Shown: piece by piece, positions 1 to 7,767 of the stretch | Layout of the letters: each line of letters opens with the position of its first letter | Position numbering within the stretch: the first letter of the stretch is position 1 | Assembly (NCBI GenBank): GCA_934295165.1 | Contig: CAKRAT010000060.1 | Location: 1 to 12,302, forward strand | DNA from: an uncultured Dorea sp. | Lineage (GTDB): Bacteria; Bacillota; Clostridia; Lachnospirales; Lachnospiraceae | Length of the DNA: 12,302 nucleotides | Direction of reading: 5' to 3' | The notes under the pieces: model-generated | What the model was told of the DNA's origin: nothing | The model's input: only the letters and a program-made list of their open reading frames with translations | The model's database searches: none | Made by a program: the position numbers and the translations under genes

Positions 1-335
1 TAGACCGCTAATTCTTCTGCTACCTGCCAGTCTATAAAAGGCATATCGCAGGAAGTCACCCATATCTTTTCATAACTTGCCACACACATAACCGAATATA
101 TTCCCATCAACGGTCCTTTGTTCTGTTCCAAATCTTCAATATGCGTTACCTTTATCTCAGAATAATCATTCGTTCTTCTTACTGAAAGAAACATTTCATC
201 CGGACCGTTATCCATTACATTCCTTACAATTTGTTCTAAAAATGTATATTCACCAATCTGTAATTTTGCTTTGTCCTGCCCCATCCTACGGCTTTCACCA
301 CCACACAGAATTGCGGCACTTACCTTTGATTGCAC
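1..335 (-). CDS. mobA: Molybdenum cofactor guanylyltransferase MobA (3' end cut by window edge)
   Basis: Partial gene; the first 111 codons are visible and the rest lies beyond base 1. MobA transfers GMP from GTP to molybdopterin, making the dinucleotide cofactor used by DMSO reductase-family enzymes, in the cytoplasm. Seen in the translation: the N-terminal nucleotide-binding signature LCGGESRRMGQDKA (residues 10-23, with the GG, R17, G19 and K22 expected of the family), GPLMGI (75-80), and SCDMPF (95-100), whose Asp97 matches the metal-binding Asp. The start is GTG at 335-333; the next in-frame Met (M18) lies inside the signature and is too late. The only Shine-Dalgarno-like bases (AGCAGG) are in the 3' arm of the terminator just upstream. 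The gene sits behind a promoter, a Moco riboswitch and a terminator, and follows a molybdoenzyme gene, which fits the call. MobA-like nucleotidyltransferases such as MocA are possible alternatives, but the oxidoreductase context favours MobA. Confidence 0.9.
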   Translation of the reverse strand, partial: MQSKVSAAILCGGESRRMGQDKAKLQIGEYTFLEQIVRNVMDNGPDEMFLSVRRTNDYSEIKVTHIEDLEQNKGPLMGIYSVMCVASYEKIWVTSCDMPFIDWQVAEELAV

Positions 336-338
336 AAT

Positions 339-370
339 AAAAAACCTGCTCTTTCTGAAAAAAGAGCAGG
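339..370 (-). terminator. Riboswitch-controlled intrinsic terminator ahead of mobA
   Basis: On the minus strand a perfect 10-bp stem, CCTGCTCTTT (370-361) with AAAGAGCAGG (354-345), closes a 6-base loop and is followed at once by six T (344-339). The mobA GTG lies only three bases after the T run, so this hairpin can stop transcription before translation starts. Its 5' arm is complementary to the 3' strand of the riboswitch P1 stem. Its 3' arm also carries the only plausible ribosome-binding bases for mobA. It may additionally end transcripts arriving from the upstream operon. Confidence 0.9.
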
Positions 371-376
371 CTAAAC

Positions 377-408
377 ACAGGAAAAACAATCATCTTTGAT
401 TTTCCTGT
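377..408 (-). other. Hairpin between riboswitch aptamer and terminator
   Basis: ACAGGAAAA (minus strand, 408-400) pairs with TTTTCCTGT (385-377). A further TCA/TGA pairing is possible inside the loop. The hairpin lies between the P1 3' strand (421-430) and the terminator 5' arm (358-367). When those two pair as an antiterminator, this stem would be the enclosed helix bringing them together. That role is inferred; the pairing itself is seen in the bases. Confidence 0.6.
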
Positions 409-420
409 CTTATCTTCACT

Positions 421-553
421 GCTCTCCTTTCCAAATATGCGGGAGGCAGATACGTTTCCCTATCTACCCTGAGGAACTGACAGTTTCCTGTCATTCCTGG
501 CCTGCATCCCGTCACTTTTTTCACGTCTTAGGTATGCCGGCTTCGGAGAACCC
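421..553 (-). promoter_or_regulatory. Moco riboswitch (molybdenum cofactor RNA motif) in the mobA leader
   Basis: The leader matches what is known of the Moco RNA motif, a riboswitch class associated with molybdenum and tungsten cofactor genes. P1: GTTCTCC (551-545) pairs with GGAGAGC (427-421), seven bp with one G-U. Inside it are a GCAT/ATGC stem with inner CC/GG and CGT/ACG pairs; a long hairpin AGGAA-TGACAG-GAAA-CTGTCA-g-TTCCT (498-472) with a GAAA tetraloop; and a stem GGTAGATA (468-461) with TATCTGCC (452-445) closing a GGGAAACG loop. The 3' side carries GCCTCCC, then GGAAAGGAG. Motif recognition is from memory of the family, not from a covariance search. The GAAA-capped arm argues for the molybdenum type over the shorter tungsten-cofactor variant. 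Location directly before mobA and after a molybdoenzyme gene supports it strongly. Confidence 0.88.
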
Positions 554-566
554 TTTCTATCATTTT

Positions 567-595
567 ATTTTATACGAAGTTCCAGTCTCTGTAAA
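567..595 (-). promoter_or_regulatory. Sigma-A-like promoter for the riboswitch-mobA transcript
   Basis: On the minus strand TTTACA (595-590) and TAAAAT (572-567) are separated by exactly 17 bases, each one mismatch from consensus. Transcription would start near 560, just ahead of the first riboswitch stem at 553. The -35 element lies immediately after the oxidoreductase stop codon, so mobA appears to have its own start point although the genes are close. Confidence 0.7.
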
Positions 596-602
596 GCTGA
601 AA

Positions 603-2708
603 TTATTCTTCCAAAACAACACGACACGGCATAGATTTATACAATAGAAATCCTGATAACTCATCATGATACTCCATACTGCACACTTCATTGATATTAG
701 TTTCTTTCCATTCTCCTAACATATTTACTCCACCACTTCCAAACGGAGCATGAATGCAGCCTCTTGTTATTTCACATATATTTGCTCTAAATGACTGTTT
801 TCCAAATACGGTTTCTATCCATATTTTCTGCCCTTCATTTATTCCTAATTCTTTTGCATCTTCCAAATTGATATCTGCTACCGGATATGGTTCTAACTGT
901 ATGATTTCACGAACAGCCGGACCGAAAGATGCAAAACGCACGGCACTTCTTGCGCCTGTAGTCAATATCATAGGATATTCTTCTTTGCTTCCCAATTCTT
1001 TTATTCCTCTGATATCTTTATAAACCGGCAGTCCTGTGTATCCGCATTCCTCTATAAGTTTTGAACAGATTTCAAATTTTCCAGACGGTGTCGGAAATCC
1101 CGGCATTCCATCTTTCCTAAGATCACCCGTTTGGTATTTTTTATATTTTACAGGAGATTTTTGTGGCATAACTGCTTCTGAACATTTTAATTTTTCTAAT
1201 AATTCTCTGTTTCCATCCAACATCCACAATTCCGTATCCTCATCGCTTTTGGGATAAACTTCCCCAAAGCCCATTTTTTCAGCCAGTGCCTGTAAAATAT
1301 GAACATCGTTTCTTGCTTCTCCCAATGGTTGAATAATTCGATTTCGAAGTTTCCAACCAAATAAAGGGCTGCTGACAGGTATTTGATTTTCATAGTATGT
1401 AGTTGCTGGGAACACTACGTCTGCATACATAATCTCTTCTGACATAAAACGTTCATTTACAACCAGAAAATCCAATTTTTCATAAACTTTATGCCATAAT
1501 TTTTTATCAGGATATGTCAATGCCGGTGATGCTGCTGCAATTAGCAGCCCTCTAACCGGATAAGGATCATCATTTAACACTGCTTTTGGTATTTCACTAA
1601 ATTGTCCCTGGCCGACTATTCCATAAAACAGCGGAAATTCTTTGCTTCCTATTGGCTGATTCTGTTCCGGAACTTTTTTTAATTTCAGAGTAGGAAAATG
1701 ACCTCCGTTAATATACATACCGCCTTCTACATCATATTTTCCTGTAATTGCCCATAAAATCTGTATTGCACGATAGTTCTGTACTGCGCTTCTCTGATAT
1801 TCTATTCCCGTATACACACTTAATACAGCTTTTGTTGTACTGCATAATTTATCCGCAAGCAATCGTATAATTTCACAATCCACACCACAATAATCTGACA
1901 TTTCTTCAACGGTGATTTGTTTTAGATATTCTGAAAATTCCTCAAAACCTTCTGTATATTTTTCCACAAATTCTTTGTCATATTTTTCTTCCTCTACGAT
2001 TATTTTAAGCATTGCAAGTGCAAGTGCTCCATCCGATCCAGGAACAACTGGAATCCACCAGTCAGCCTCCATACCCATTCCTTTTTTTCTCGGATCGATA
2101 ACAATCAGATATGCACCTCTTTTTTGTGCCGCTTTTACTTTTTCATATAAACGTCCCGGACCAGAATTTGTTTTCAAATTTGTTCCCCATACTACTACGA
2201 TTTCTGCATTCTCAAAATCAGCCTGGATCATTCCTTGTGGAATTCCCAGTGTCGTAATCGGAGTAATAACATTGGCAGCTGTAAAGCACGTAGCACCACA
2301 ACTCATATCATTTGGAGAACCCAGATGTTGAAAAAATGCATCTTTTCCTGCTATTGCACGCATGGTCCCGTCTTCTCTTCCGCTGGTTCCAACATATGAT
2401 GCGAGTGCCCGGGCTCCGTATTGTTTTTTTATTTTCAAAAATCCTTCAGCAGCCTTTTCCAGTGCCTCTTCCCAGGTTGCTCTCCTGAATTTTCCTTCTC
2501 CTTTTTTTCCTATACGGACCATTGGATGCAAAATTCGGTCTTTTGAATATATAATTTCTTTTGACAATGCTCCTCTCGGGCACACTCTGCCAAACGGAGA
2601 ATCTTTATCCGGCTCCACTTTTACTAATTTACCATTTTCAATTGTTGCTTCTATCCAACATTTATCAGGACATATTCCACATAATCCTTTTTTCTTTTCA
2701 TTTTCCAT
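603..2708 (-). CDS. Molybdopterin oxidoreductase, DMSO reductase superfamily, cytoplasmic, substrate unknown
   Basis: A 701-residue molybdopterin enzyme. The N-terminus carries a 4Fe-4S motif with Cys10, Cys13, Cys17 and Cys43 (CGIC..C, then GRVCPRG). Then come the catalytic domains: Cys141 in SCGATCF sits where Cys-ligated family members (thiosulfate/polysulfide reductase, formate dehydrogenase, acetylene hydratase) place the metal-binding residue; VVVWGTN (171-177) and VIDPR are cofactor-binding segments. The C-terminal part from about residue 590 is the molybdopterin-dinucleotide-binding domain (LTTGARS...HAPFGSGG). There is no twin-arginine signal, so it should act in the cytoplasm. No iron-sulfur partner or membrane anchor gene is adjacent. 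Start ATG has GGAAG eight bases upstream and follows the lyase stop by one base. The active-site Asp reported directly after the second cluster Cys in acetylene hydratase is Pro14 here, arguing against that activity. Substrate and electron donor are not evident. Confidence 0.9.
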   Translation of the reverse strand: MENEKKKGLCGICPDKCWIEATIENGKLVKVEPDKDSPFGRVCPRGALSKEIIYSKDRILHPMVRIGKKGEGKFRRATWEEALEKAAEGFLKIKKQYGARALASYVGTSGREDGTMRAIAGKDAFFQHLGSPNDMSCGATCFTAANVITPITTLGIPQGMIQADFENAEIVVVWGTNLKTNSGPGRLYEKVKAAQKRGAYLIVIDPRKKGMGMEADWWIPVVPGSDGALALAMLKIIVEEEKYDKEFVEKYTEGFEEFSEYLKQITVEEMSDYCGVDCEIIRLLADKLCSTTKAVLSVYTGIEYQRSAVQNYRAIQILWAITGKYDVEGGMYINGGHFPTLKLKKVPEQNQPIGSKEFPLFYGIVGQGQFSEIPKAVLNDDPYPVRGLLIAAASPALTYPDKKLWHKVYEKLDFLVVNERFMSEEIMYADVVFPATTYYENQIPVSSPLFGWKLRNRIIQPLGEARNDVHILQALAEKMGFGEVYPKSDEDTELWMLDGNRELLEKLKCSEAVMPQKSPVKYKKYQTGDLRKDGMPGFPTPSGKFEICSKLIEECGYTGLPVYKDIRGIKELGSKEEYPMILTTGARSAVRFASFGPAVREIIQLEPYPVADINLEDAKELGINEGQKIWIETVFGKQSFRANICEITRGCIHAPFGSGGVNMLGEWKETNINEVCSMEYHDELSGFLLYKSMPCRVVLEE

Positions 2709-2709
2709 C

Positions 2710-3870
2710 TCATTTACTTCCGAACTTTTTTTTCAGGCGATTAACAGCATCTTTCAGAATATCTCTGGAACATGCGACATTGAATCGCAAAAATCCTTCT
2801 CCTTCTTTTCCAAAAAAATCTCCTGCATTTGCAATAATTCCGCATTCATTTTTTACTACTTCCTGAATATTTTCCACATCAATTCCTGCATTCCGAAAGT
2901 CCACCCAGACAAGATATGTCCCTTCCGGCTTTCGCACATACAAACCTGGCATGTTTTGCTGAATCTCACCCACAAAATAATCCAGATTATCATTAATATA
3001 TTTATTTAACTCATCCAGCCATTCCCCAGATTCATCATAAGCTCCAGTCAATGCTGCTTCTGCAAACGCATTGCTTTCCGATGCATGAAATTTCGATGCA
3101 TTTTCCATAAAAGCTTTCCTCAATTCTTCGTCTGCAATAAAACAATTTGCAACATGAATACCGGCAAGATTAAAAGCTTTTGACGGAGATGTAAATATAA
3201 AACTTCTTTTTCTTATTTTCTCAGACAAACTGGTAATGAACACATGTCTGTTCCCTTCTGACAAAAGTTCGCTATGAATATCATCTGACAAAACATACAG
3301 GTTATGCTCTTCACATATTTTTACAAGTTCTCTTAATTCCTCTTCTTTCCACACTCTTCCCGTAGGATTATGAGGATTACAGATAATCACAGCTTTTGTC
3401 CTAGATGTAATTTTGCGTTCCAGATCCTCATAATCCATCGTATAATATCCGTTTTCATTTTTCATGCGATTCTCTACAATTACTCTGTTATTATCTTTAA
3501 CCACTTCAAAAAAAGGGCCATATGCAGGGGTTTGGACAATAATTTCATCTCCTGGTTTTGAAATTGTCTGTATTGCATAAGCAAGCCCCACCACAACATT
3601 AGGAATAAAGCAGATTTCTTCTCGCTCTAATTCATATCCGTGTCTTTGCTTCATCCATCGCATAACTGACTGATAATATTTTTCCGACAAAAACTGATAA
3701 CCAAATGCCCCTTGTCCAGCTACTTTTTTTAAATTATTCTGAATTACAGGCGCAATCTGAAAATCCATATCTGCAATCCACATTGGCAAATCTGTCTGTT
3801 TAATAAAAGGTACATCCCACTTTACACAATTCGTACCTTTTCGTTCTATTCCTCTCTCAAAATCATACAT
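2710..3870 (-). CDS. PatB/MalY-like PLP enzyme, probable cystathionine/cysteine-S-conjugate beta-lyase
   Basis: A fold-type I PLP enzyme of the aminotransferase class I/II family, MalY/PatB branch. Members cleave the C-S bond of cystathionine, cystine or S-substituted cysteines, giving a thiol or persulfide plus pyruvate and ammonia. Counting from the Met at 3888: WIADMDF (37-43) is typical of this branch; NPHNPTGRVW (171-180) and SDDIHSE (201-207) are PLP-binding segments; Lys237 in SPSKAFNLAG is the Schiff-base lysine; Arg368 in RFNVACSR is the likely carboxylate-binding Arg. I place the start at the ATG at 3870, residue 7 of the longer reading, because it has an ideal AAAGGAG eight bases upstream, while the Met at 3888 has only a weak site. 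It sits between the transporter ATPase and the molybdoenzyme with very short gaps, so it belongs to that operon. A true aminotransferase role is the main alternative. Confidence 0.88.
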   Translation of the reverse strand: MYDFERGIERKGTNCVKWDVPFIKQTDLPMWIADMDFQIAPVIQNNLKKVAGQGAFGYQFLSEKYYQSVMRWMKQRHGYELEREEICFIPNVVVGLAYAIQTISKPGDEIIVQTPAYGPFFEVVKDNNRVIVENRMKNENGYYTMDYEDLERKITSRTKAVIICNPHNPTGRVWKEEELRELVKICEEHNLYVLSDDIHSELLSEGNRHVFITSLSEKIRKRSFIFTSPSKAFNLAGIHVANCFIADEELRKAFMENASKFHASESNAFAEAALTGAYDESGEWLDELNKYINDNLDYFVGEIQQNMPGLYVRKPEGTYLVWVDFRNAGIDVENIQEVVKNECGIIANAGDFFGKEGEGFLRFNVACSRDILKDAVNRLKKKFGSK

Positions 3871-3878
3871 TCTACTTA

Positions 3879-3885
3879 CTCCTTT
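3879..3885 (-). promoter_or_regulatory. Ribosome-binding site that decides the lyase start
   Basis: AAAGGAG lies eight bases before the ATG at 3870-3868. It falls inside the reading frame of the longer version that begins at 3888. The strength and spacing of this site are why the shorter start was chosen. Confidence 0.7.
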
Positions 3886-3889
3886 CATA

Positions 3890-4858
3890 CTACTGTCCCT
3901 TCAGCTTATGACAGGCAACAAAATGTTCCTTCGATACCTCCTGCAATTCAGGCATCTTTCTCCTGCATATCTCTTCTGCTATCGGACAGCGATTACAGAA
4001 CGCACATCCCTCAGGCACATCTACAGGACTTGGCACCTCACCCTTCAATCTAATTATTTGTCTTTCTTTTTCTTTTTTTGGATCTGGAATCGGAATGGCA
4101 GACATTAAAGCACTGGTGTAAGGATGTACTGGATGATCATATAATTCATCGGCCTCTGCCAGTTCCACCATTCTTCCCAGATACATCACCCCAACCCGGT
4201 CAGATATATGTTTCACCATCGAAAGATCATGTGCGATAAAAATACTTGTCAAATTTCTTTCTTTCTGCAGACGTATTAACAAATTGACCACCTGTGCCTG
4301 AACTGACACATCCAATGCAGATATCGGTTCATCACATAACAGAAATTCCGGATTCACAGCAAGTGCTCGGGCAATTCCTATTCTCTGACGTTGTCCACCT
4401 GAAAATTCATGCACGTAGCGGCTTGCATGTTCTGGATTAAGTCCAACCTGCTTCAATAATTTCTGCACCTCTTCTATCTCTTCTGCTTTCGAACAAGTTA
4501 AATGATGGATTCTCATTCCCTCAGCAATGATATCATGAACTTTCAGCCTTGGATCCAGGGAAGAATATGGATCCTGAAATATCATCTGAGCCTGACGCAT
4601 AAACTCTTTTTTTTCAGAGCCTTTCAAATTATGCACGTCTTTACCTCGATAGAGAACTTCTCCATCTGTTTTCCCATACATTCCAATACAGGTTCTTCCA
4701 CAAGTCGTCTTTCCGCAACCAGATTCCCCTACTATTCCTAATGTTTCTCCTCTATAAATATTAAAAGAGACATCATCCACAGCTCTTAAATACTGCTTTG
4801 AATGTAGTTTAAAATACTTTTTCAGATGTTTCACTTCCATTAATATTTCACGTTCCAC
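3890..4858 (-). CDS. oppF: Oligopeptide/dipeptide ABC transporter ATPase, OppF/DppF type
   Basis: Second ATPase of the peptide importer; it binds and hydrolyses ATP on the cytoplasmic face of the permease pair. 322 residues. Walker A GESGCGKT (44-51), Q-loop FQD (94-96), signature FSGGQRQR (152-159), Walker B ending LLCDE (173-177), D-loop SALD, switch His210. The C-terminal oligopeptide-transporter extension (about 236-322) has the Cys cluster C285, C288, C291, C298 and C316, known in this family as a possible Fe-S site. Start is GTG with AGGGGG about eight bases upstream; an ATG at codon 7 is possible but less well served. Only two bases separate it from the stop of the preceding ATPase gene, so the two are translationally coupled. 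Named F from its position after the D-type ATPase and the FSGGQRQR form of the signature; substrate not shown. Confidence 0.93.
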   Translation of the reverse strand: MEREILMEVKHLKKYFKLHSKQYLRAVDDVSFNIYRGETLGIVGESGCGKTTCGRTCIGMYGKTDGEVLYRGKDVHNLKGSEKKEFMRQAQMIFQDPYSSLDPRLKVHDIIAEGMRIHHLTCSKAEEIEEVQKLLKQVGLNPEHASRYVHEFSGGQRQRIGIARALAVNPEFLLCDEPISALDVSVQAQVVNLLIRLQKERNLTSIFIAHDLSMVKHISDRVGVMYLGRMVELAEADELYDHPVHPYTSALMSAIPIPDPKKEKERQIIRLKGEVPSPVDVPEGCAFCNRCPIAEEICRRKMPELQEVSKEHFVACHKLKGQ

Positions 4859-4860
4859 TG

Positions 4861-5874
4861 CTATACCCCCTCTGTCAGATCTATATCCTGATATACGGAA
4901 TCAGGATGGTACAGCCAGCAGGCTGCCTTGTGCCCCGGTTCAAATTCATATTCTGGCGGCATTGCCTCTACACATATCTTCATACAATGCTTACACCTTT
5001 CTGCAAATGGACATCCTTCTGGCGGACAGATTAAATCCGGTGGTGTTCCTTCAATTGATACCAGTTTCTGTTTATGCCCCAGTTCCAGATTCGGTGCCGC
5101 ATTTAATAGCGCCCATGTATACGGATGTTTGTATTGATAAAAGATTTCATCACTCGTCCCCATCTCCACAACCTTTCCTGAATACATAACAACAATATGA
5201 TCTGCAATATTTGCAACAACTCCTAAATCGTGCGTGATCATAATAATTGTTGTACCTGTTTCCTTTTGGATTTTTTTCATAAGATCCAGAATCTGTGCCT
5301 GTATCGTAACATCCAACGCTGTTGTCGGTTCATCTGCAATCAGTATCTCTGGATTTGCGGATAAAGCAATTGCTATCATCACTCTCTGTCTCATACCACC
5401 AGATAATTCATGTGGATATTTTTTTATACATAGTTCCGGATCCGGAATTCCTACCATCTCAAGCATATGTATTGCTTGCTTTTTCGCATCGGCTTTCGAA
5501 ACATTCGAATGATTTGTGATATTCTCCATAACCTGTTTCCCTATGTTCATAGTAGGATTCAAAGAAGAAAGGGCATCCTGAAATATCATGGAACATCTGG
5601 CTCCTCTATACTCTTTCCATTCTTTTTCTGACTGCTTGAGAATATTTTTTCCGTGATACAAAATCTGACTTTCTTTTCCGATTTCACCTGGTGGTTGTGC
5701 GATCAGCCCCATCACAGCTTTTGATGTAACCGACTTTCCACAGCCCGATTCTCCCACAATTGCAAGTGTCTCTCCCTTTTTTGCATAAAATGAAACATCT
5801 CTGACTGCCTGCACTTCTCCTGCATATGTATGAAAAGATACCCGCAAATTTTTGATATCTATTATTTTTTCCAT
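4861..5874 (-). CDS. oppD: Oligopeptide/dipeptide ABC transporter ATPase, OppD/DppD type
   Basis: First ATPase of the importer, 337 residues. Walker A GESGCGKS (41-48), Q-loop FQD (98-100), signature LSGGMRQR (157-164, the M form typical of D-type ATPases), Walker B ILIADE (177-182), D-loop TALD, switch His215. The C-terminal extension holds PPEGCPFAERCKHCMKIC (284-301) with Cys288, 294, 297 and 301, plus Cys319, the probable iron-sulfur ligand set of this family. The ATG is preceded by GAGGTAG, which overlaps the stop codon of the permease gene ten bases upstream, indicating coupled translation. Works as a heterodimer with the neighbouring F-type ATPase. Confidence 0.94.
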   Translation of the reverse strand: MEKIIDIKNLRVSFHTYAGEVQAVRDVSFYAKKGETLAIVGESGCGKSVTSKAVMGLIAQPPGEIGKESQILYHGKNILKQSEKEWKEYRGARCSMIFQDALSSLNPTMNIGKQVMENITNHSNVSKADAKKQAIHMLEMVGIPDPELCIKKYPHELSGGMRQRVMIAIALSANPEILIADEPTTALDVTIQAQILDLMKKIQKETGTTIIMITHDLGVVANIADHIVVMYSGKVVEMGTSDEIFYQYKHPYTWALLNAAPNLELGHKQKLVSIEGTPPDLICPPEGCPFAERCKHCMKICVEAMPPEYEFEPGHKAACWLYHPDSVYQDIDLTEGV

Positions 5875-5884
5875 TTATCTACCT

Positions 5885-6808
5885 CTATTTCATAATCTTT
5901 GGTTCCAATGCATTTCTTAATGCATCTCCCAAAATATTAAAACTAAACACTGTCAGCACAATAAACAATCCTGGAAAAACTGCAAGCAGCGGCTGATCCA
6001 TAATATACACCTGTGCACTTTGTAGCATTGTTCCCCATGAAGCTTTTGGAAGCTGTACTCCAAGTCCCATAAAACTCAATGCTGATTCTGTCAATATTGC
6101 TCTTGCCACAGCCAGACTTGCCGCCACAATAATAGAAGCACTCATATTAGGAATAATATGTTTAAAAATAATGTACCCGTCACTTGCCCCCAAATGTCTG
6201 GATGCCAACACAAAATCCCGTTCTTTTAATGACAGTGTTTCAGCTCTTGTAATACGGGCTATCTGACACCATTCAAATAATCCAAGAATAATAATCATCG
6301 AATACACTTTTGGTGGAAATACAGAATTAATGACTACCATCAGTAAAAAACTTGGTACTGACATAAAAATATCTGTAAACCGCATTAGTATTACATCTAC
6401 TTTCCCACCCATATAACCACTGACTGTACCAATCACAGTACCTATCGCTGTTGACAGAATCATAGACAAGAAGCCTACAGCCAGCGAAATTCTTCCACCG
6501 TATAAAGCTCTGGTAAAGTAGTCTCTTCCCAGGTCATCTGTCCCAAAAAGATGTTTTATAGATGGTGCCGCAAGTTTATTTAACAGATCCTGTTCATCTG
6601 GATCATAAGGACTTAATGGTGCAAATATTGCCAAAAGTAATATCACTGCCAAGATTACAGTACAAAAAACAGCAAGTTTATTTTCCATGATAGAACGCAT
6701 GACATCTTTTAAAATTCCCCTGTCATAATCTGCCATCATTTTTTCTTCTTTTTTTTGTACTTTCTGAAAACTATCTTTATTTGGAATATAATTTTTTCTC
6801 AATTCCAT
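5885..6808 (-). CDS. oppC: Peptide ABC transporter permease, OppC/DppC type
   Basis: Inner permease subunit, 307 residues. A charged N-terminal tail of about 40 residues precedes the first membrane segment (about 46-64). Next comes the extracytoplasmic stretch with SPYDP and LFGTDDLGRDYFTR (87-100), a hallmark of the C-type subunits, followed by about five more hydrophobic segments. The EAA-type coupling loop that contacts the ATPase is near 197-221 (RDFVLASRHLGAS...HIIPN). The start ATG has AGGAGGTG upstream, and only two bases separate it from the oppB stop codon. Confident for family; the letter C is by position and motif. Confidence 0.93.
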   Translation of the reverse strand: MELRKNYIPNKDSFQKVQKKEEKMMADYDRGILKDVMRSIMENKLAVFCTVILAVILLLAIFAPLSPYDPDEQDLLNKLAAPSIKHLFGTDDLGRDYFTRALYGGRISLAVGFLSMILSTAIGTVIGTVSGYMGGKVDVILMRFTDIFMSVPSFLLMVVINSVFPPKVYSMIIILGLFEWCQIARITRAETLSLKERDFVLASRHLGASDGYIIFKHIIPNMSASIIVAASLAVARAILTESALSFMGLGVQLPKASWGTMLQSAQVYIMDQPLLAVFPGLFIVLTVFSFNILGDALRNALEPKIMK

Positions 6809-6810
6809 AA

Positions 6811-7767
6811 TTAGCGTTTCACCTCCTGACGTATTCTTGGATCTGCGACAGCATACAGAATATCTGCCAAAAGATTACCCAGAATCAGAATCAGACACGA
6901 GAACATCGTATAGCCCATAATCAAAGGATAATCTCTTCCATTGGCCGCATCCATTGCCATTCTTCCGATTCCCGGCCATGCAAATACGCTCTCGACAACG
7001 AAAGAACCACAAACCAGTCCCGCAAGATTAATGCCAGCAAGTGTAATAATTGGAAGCAGACAGTTTTTCAATACATGTCGGAACAATATTTTTGTCTTAC
7101 TGGTTCCCTTAGACATAGCTGTCAATACATAGTCTTCTTCCAGTTGACTGATTGTATTAGATCTTATATATCTTGTAAATACAGCCATATTATTCAAACT
7201 CAGAACAATTGACGGCAATATCAGGTGTTTGATCAAATCTGCTGTACTCTGTATTCCGACACTGTACATACCACTACTCGGAAGAATTTGTAATTTCAAA
7301 GAAAAAATAATGATTAAAACCATAGAGAGCCAAAACGGTGGAATTGATATCCCTACATATGTCAGAAATCCAATGATATTGTCTGCCATTTTATTCTTTT
7401 TCAATCCTGCCCATAAACCAAGTGGTATTGCAAAAATCAAAGATATTGCAAACGCAGTTCCCATCAATATCAGCGTTGCCGGAAGACGCTCTCCGATTAT
7501 TTCTGTGACAGGCCTTTTATTTTTCAATGAAATTCCAAGGTCTCCATGAATCACATGACCTGCCCATCTGAAATACTGTTCTGCAATATTCCCGTCCAGC
7601 CCATAAGATTCTCTGATGTTCTGCAACTGTTCCTGTGTCATTCCTGGTTTCGAATAATTATCCATCGGATCTCCCGGTGCTGCCTGAATGATAAAAAAAG
7701 AAAAGATGCTTACCAGTATAATAACCGGAATCAACCCCAGTACTCTTTTTATAATATAATTTTTCAA
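6811..7767 (-). CDS. oppB: Peptide ABC transporter permease, OppB/DppB type, TTG start
   Basis: Outer permease subunit, 318 residues. It opens with a cytoplasmic KRVLGL stretch and a first membrane helix (about 9-28) followed by APGDP (30-34), both hallmarks of the B-type subunits. Next come SYGLD (54-58), GDLGISL (75-81), five further membrane segments, and the EAA coupling loop near 211-235 (EDYVLTAMSKG...RHVLKN). The C-terminal VADPRIR matches family members. The start codon is TTG (7767-7765), since no in-frame ATG or GTG lies near; GAGG stands about 11 bases upstream. An out-of-frame ATG just before it opens a four-codon reading frame whose TGA overlaps the TTG. It is separated from the binding protein gene by a hairpin with the features of a partial terminator. 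Confidence 0.92.
   Translation of the reverse strand: MKNYIIKRVLGLIPVIILVSIFSFFIIQAAPGDPMDNYSKPGMTQEQLQNIRESYGLDGNIAEQYFRWAGHVIHGDLGISLKNKRPVTEIIGERLPATLILMGTAFAISLIFAIPLGLWAGLKKNKMADNIIGFLTYVGISIPPFWLSMVLIIIFSLKLQILPSSGMYSVGIQSTADLIKHLILPSIVLSLNNMAVFTRYIRSNTISQLEEDYVLTAMSKGTSKTKILFRHVLKNCLLPIITLAGINLAGLVCGSFVVESVFAWPGIGRMAMDAANGRDYPLIMGYTMFSCLILILGNLLADILYAVADPRIRQEVKR

Noticed and set aside
421..553. Tungsten-cofactor (Tuco) variant of the riboswitch
   Set aside because: The additional GAAA-capped arm (498-472) is present, and the controlled gene is mobA; a covariance search would settle it.
396..647. Plus-strand 83-codon open frame
   Set aside because: It lies over the riboswitch, mobA promoter and end of the oxidoreductase gene on the other strand, has no recognisable domain, and its translation looks like chance.
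603..2708. Acetylene hydratase as the function of the molybdoenzyme
   Set aside because: Length and the Cys141 position are suggestive, but the Asp expected directly after the second cluster Cys is Pro, and nothing nearby supports acetylene metabolism.
2362..3009. Plus-strand 215-codon open frame
   Set aside because: Antisense to the well-supported oxidoreductase and lyase genes; Phe/Ser/Ile-rich translation without domains, as expected of a shadow frame in AT-rich DNA.
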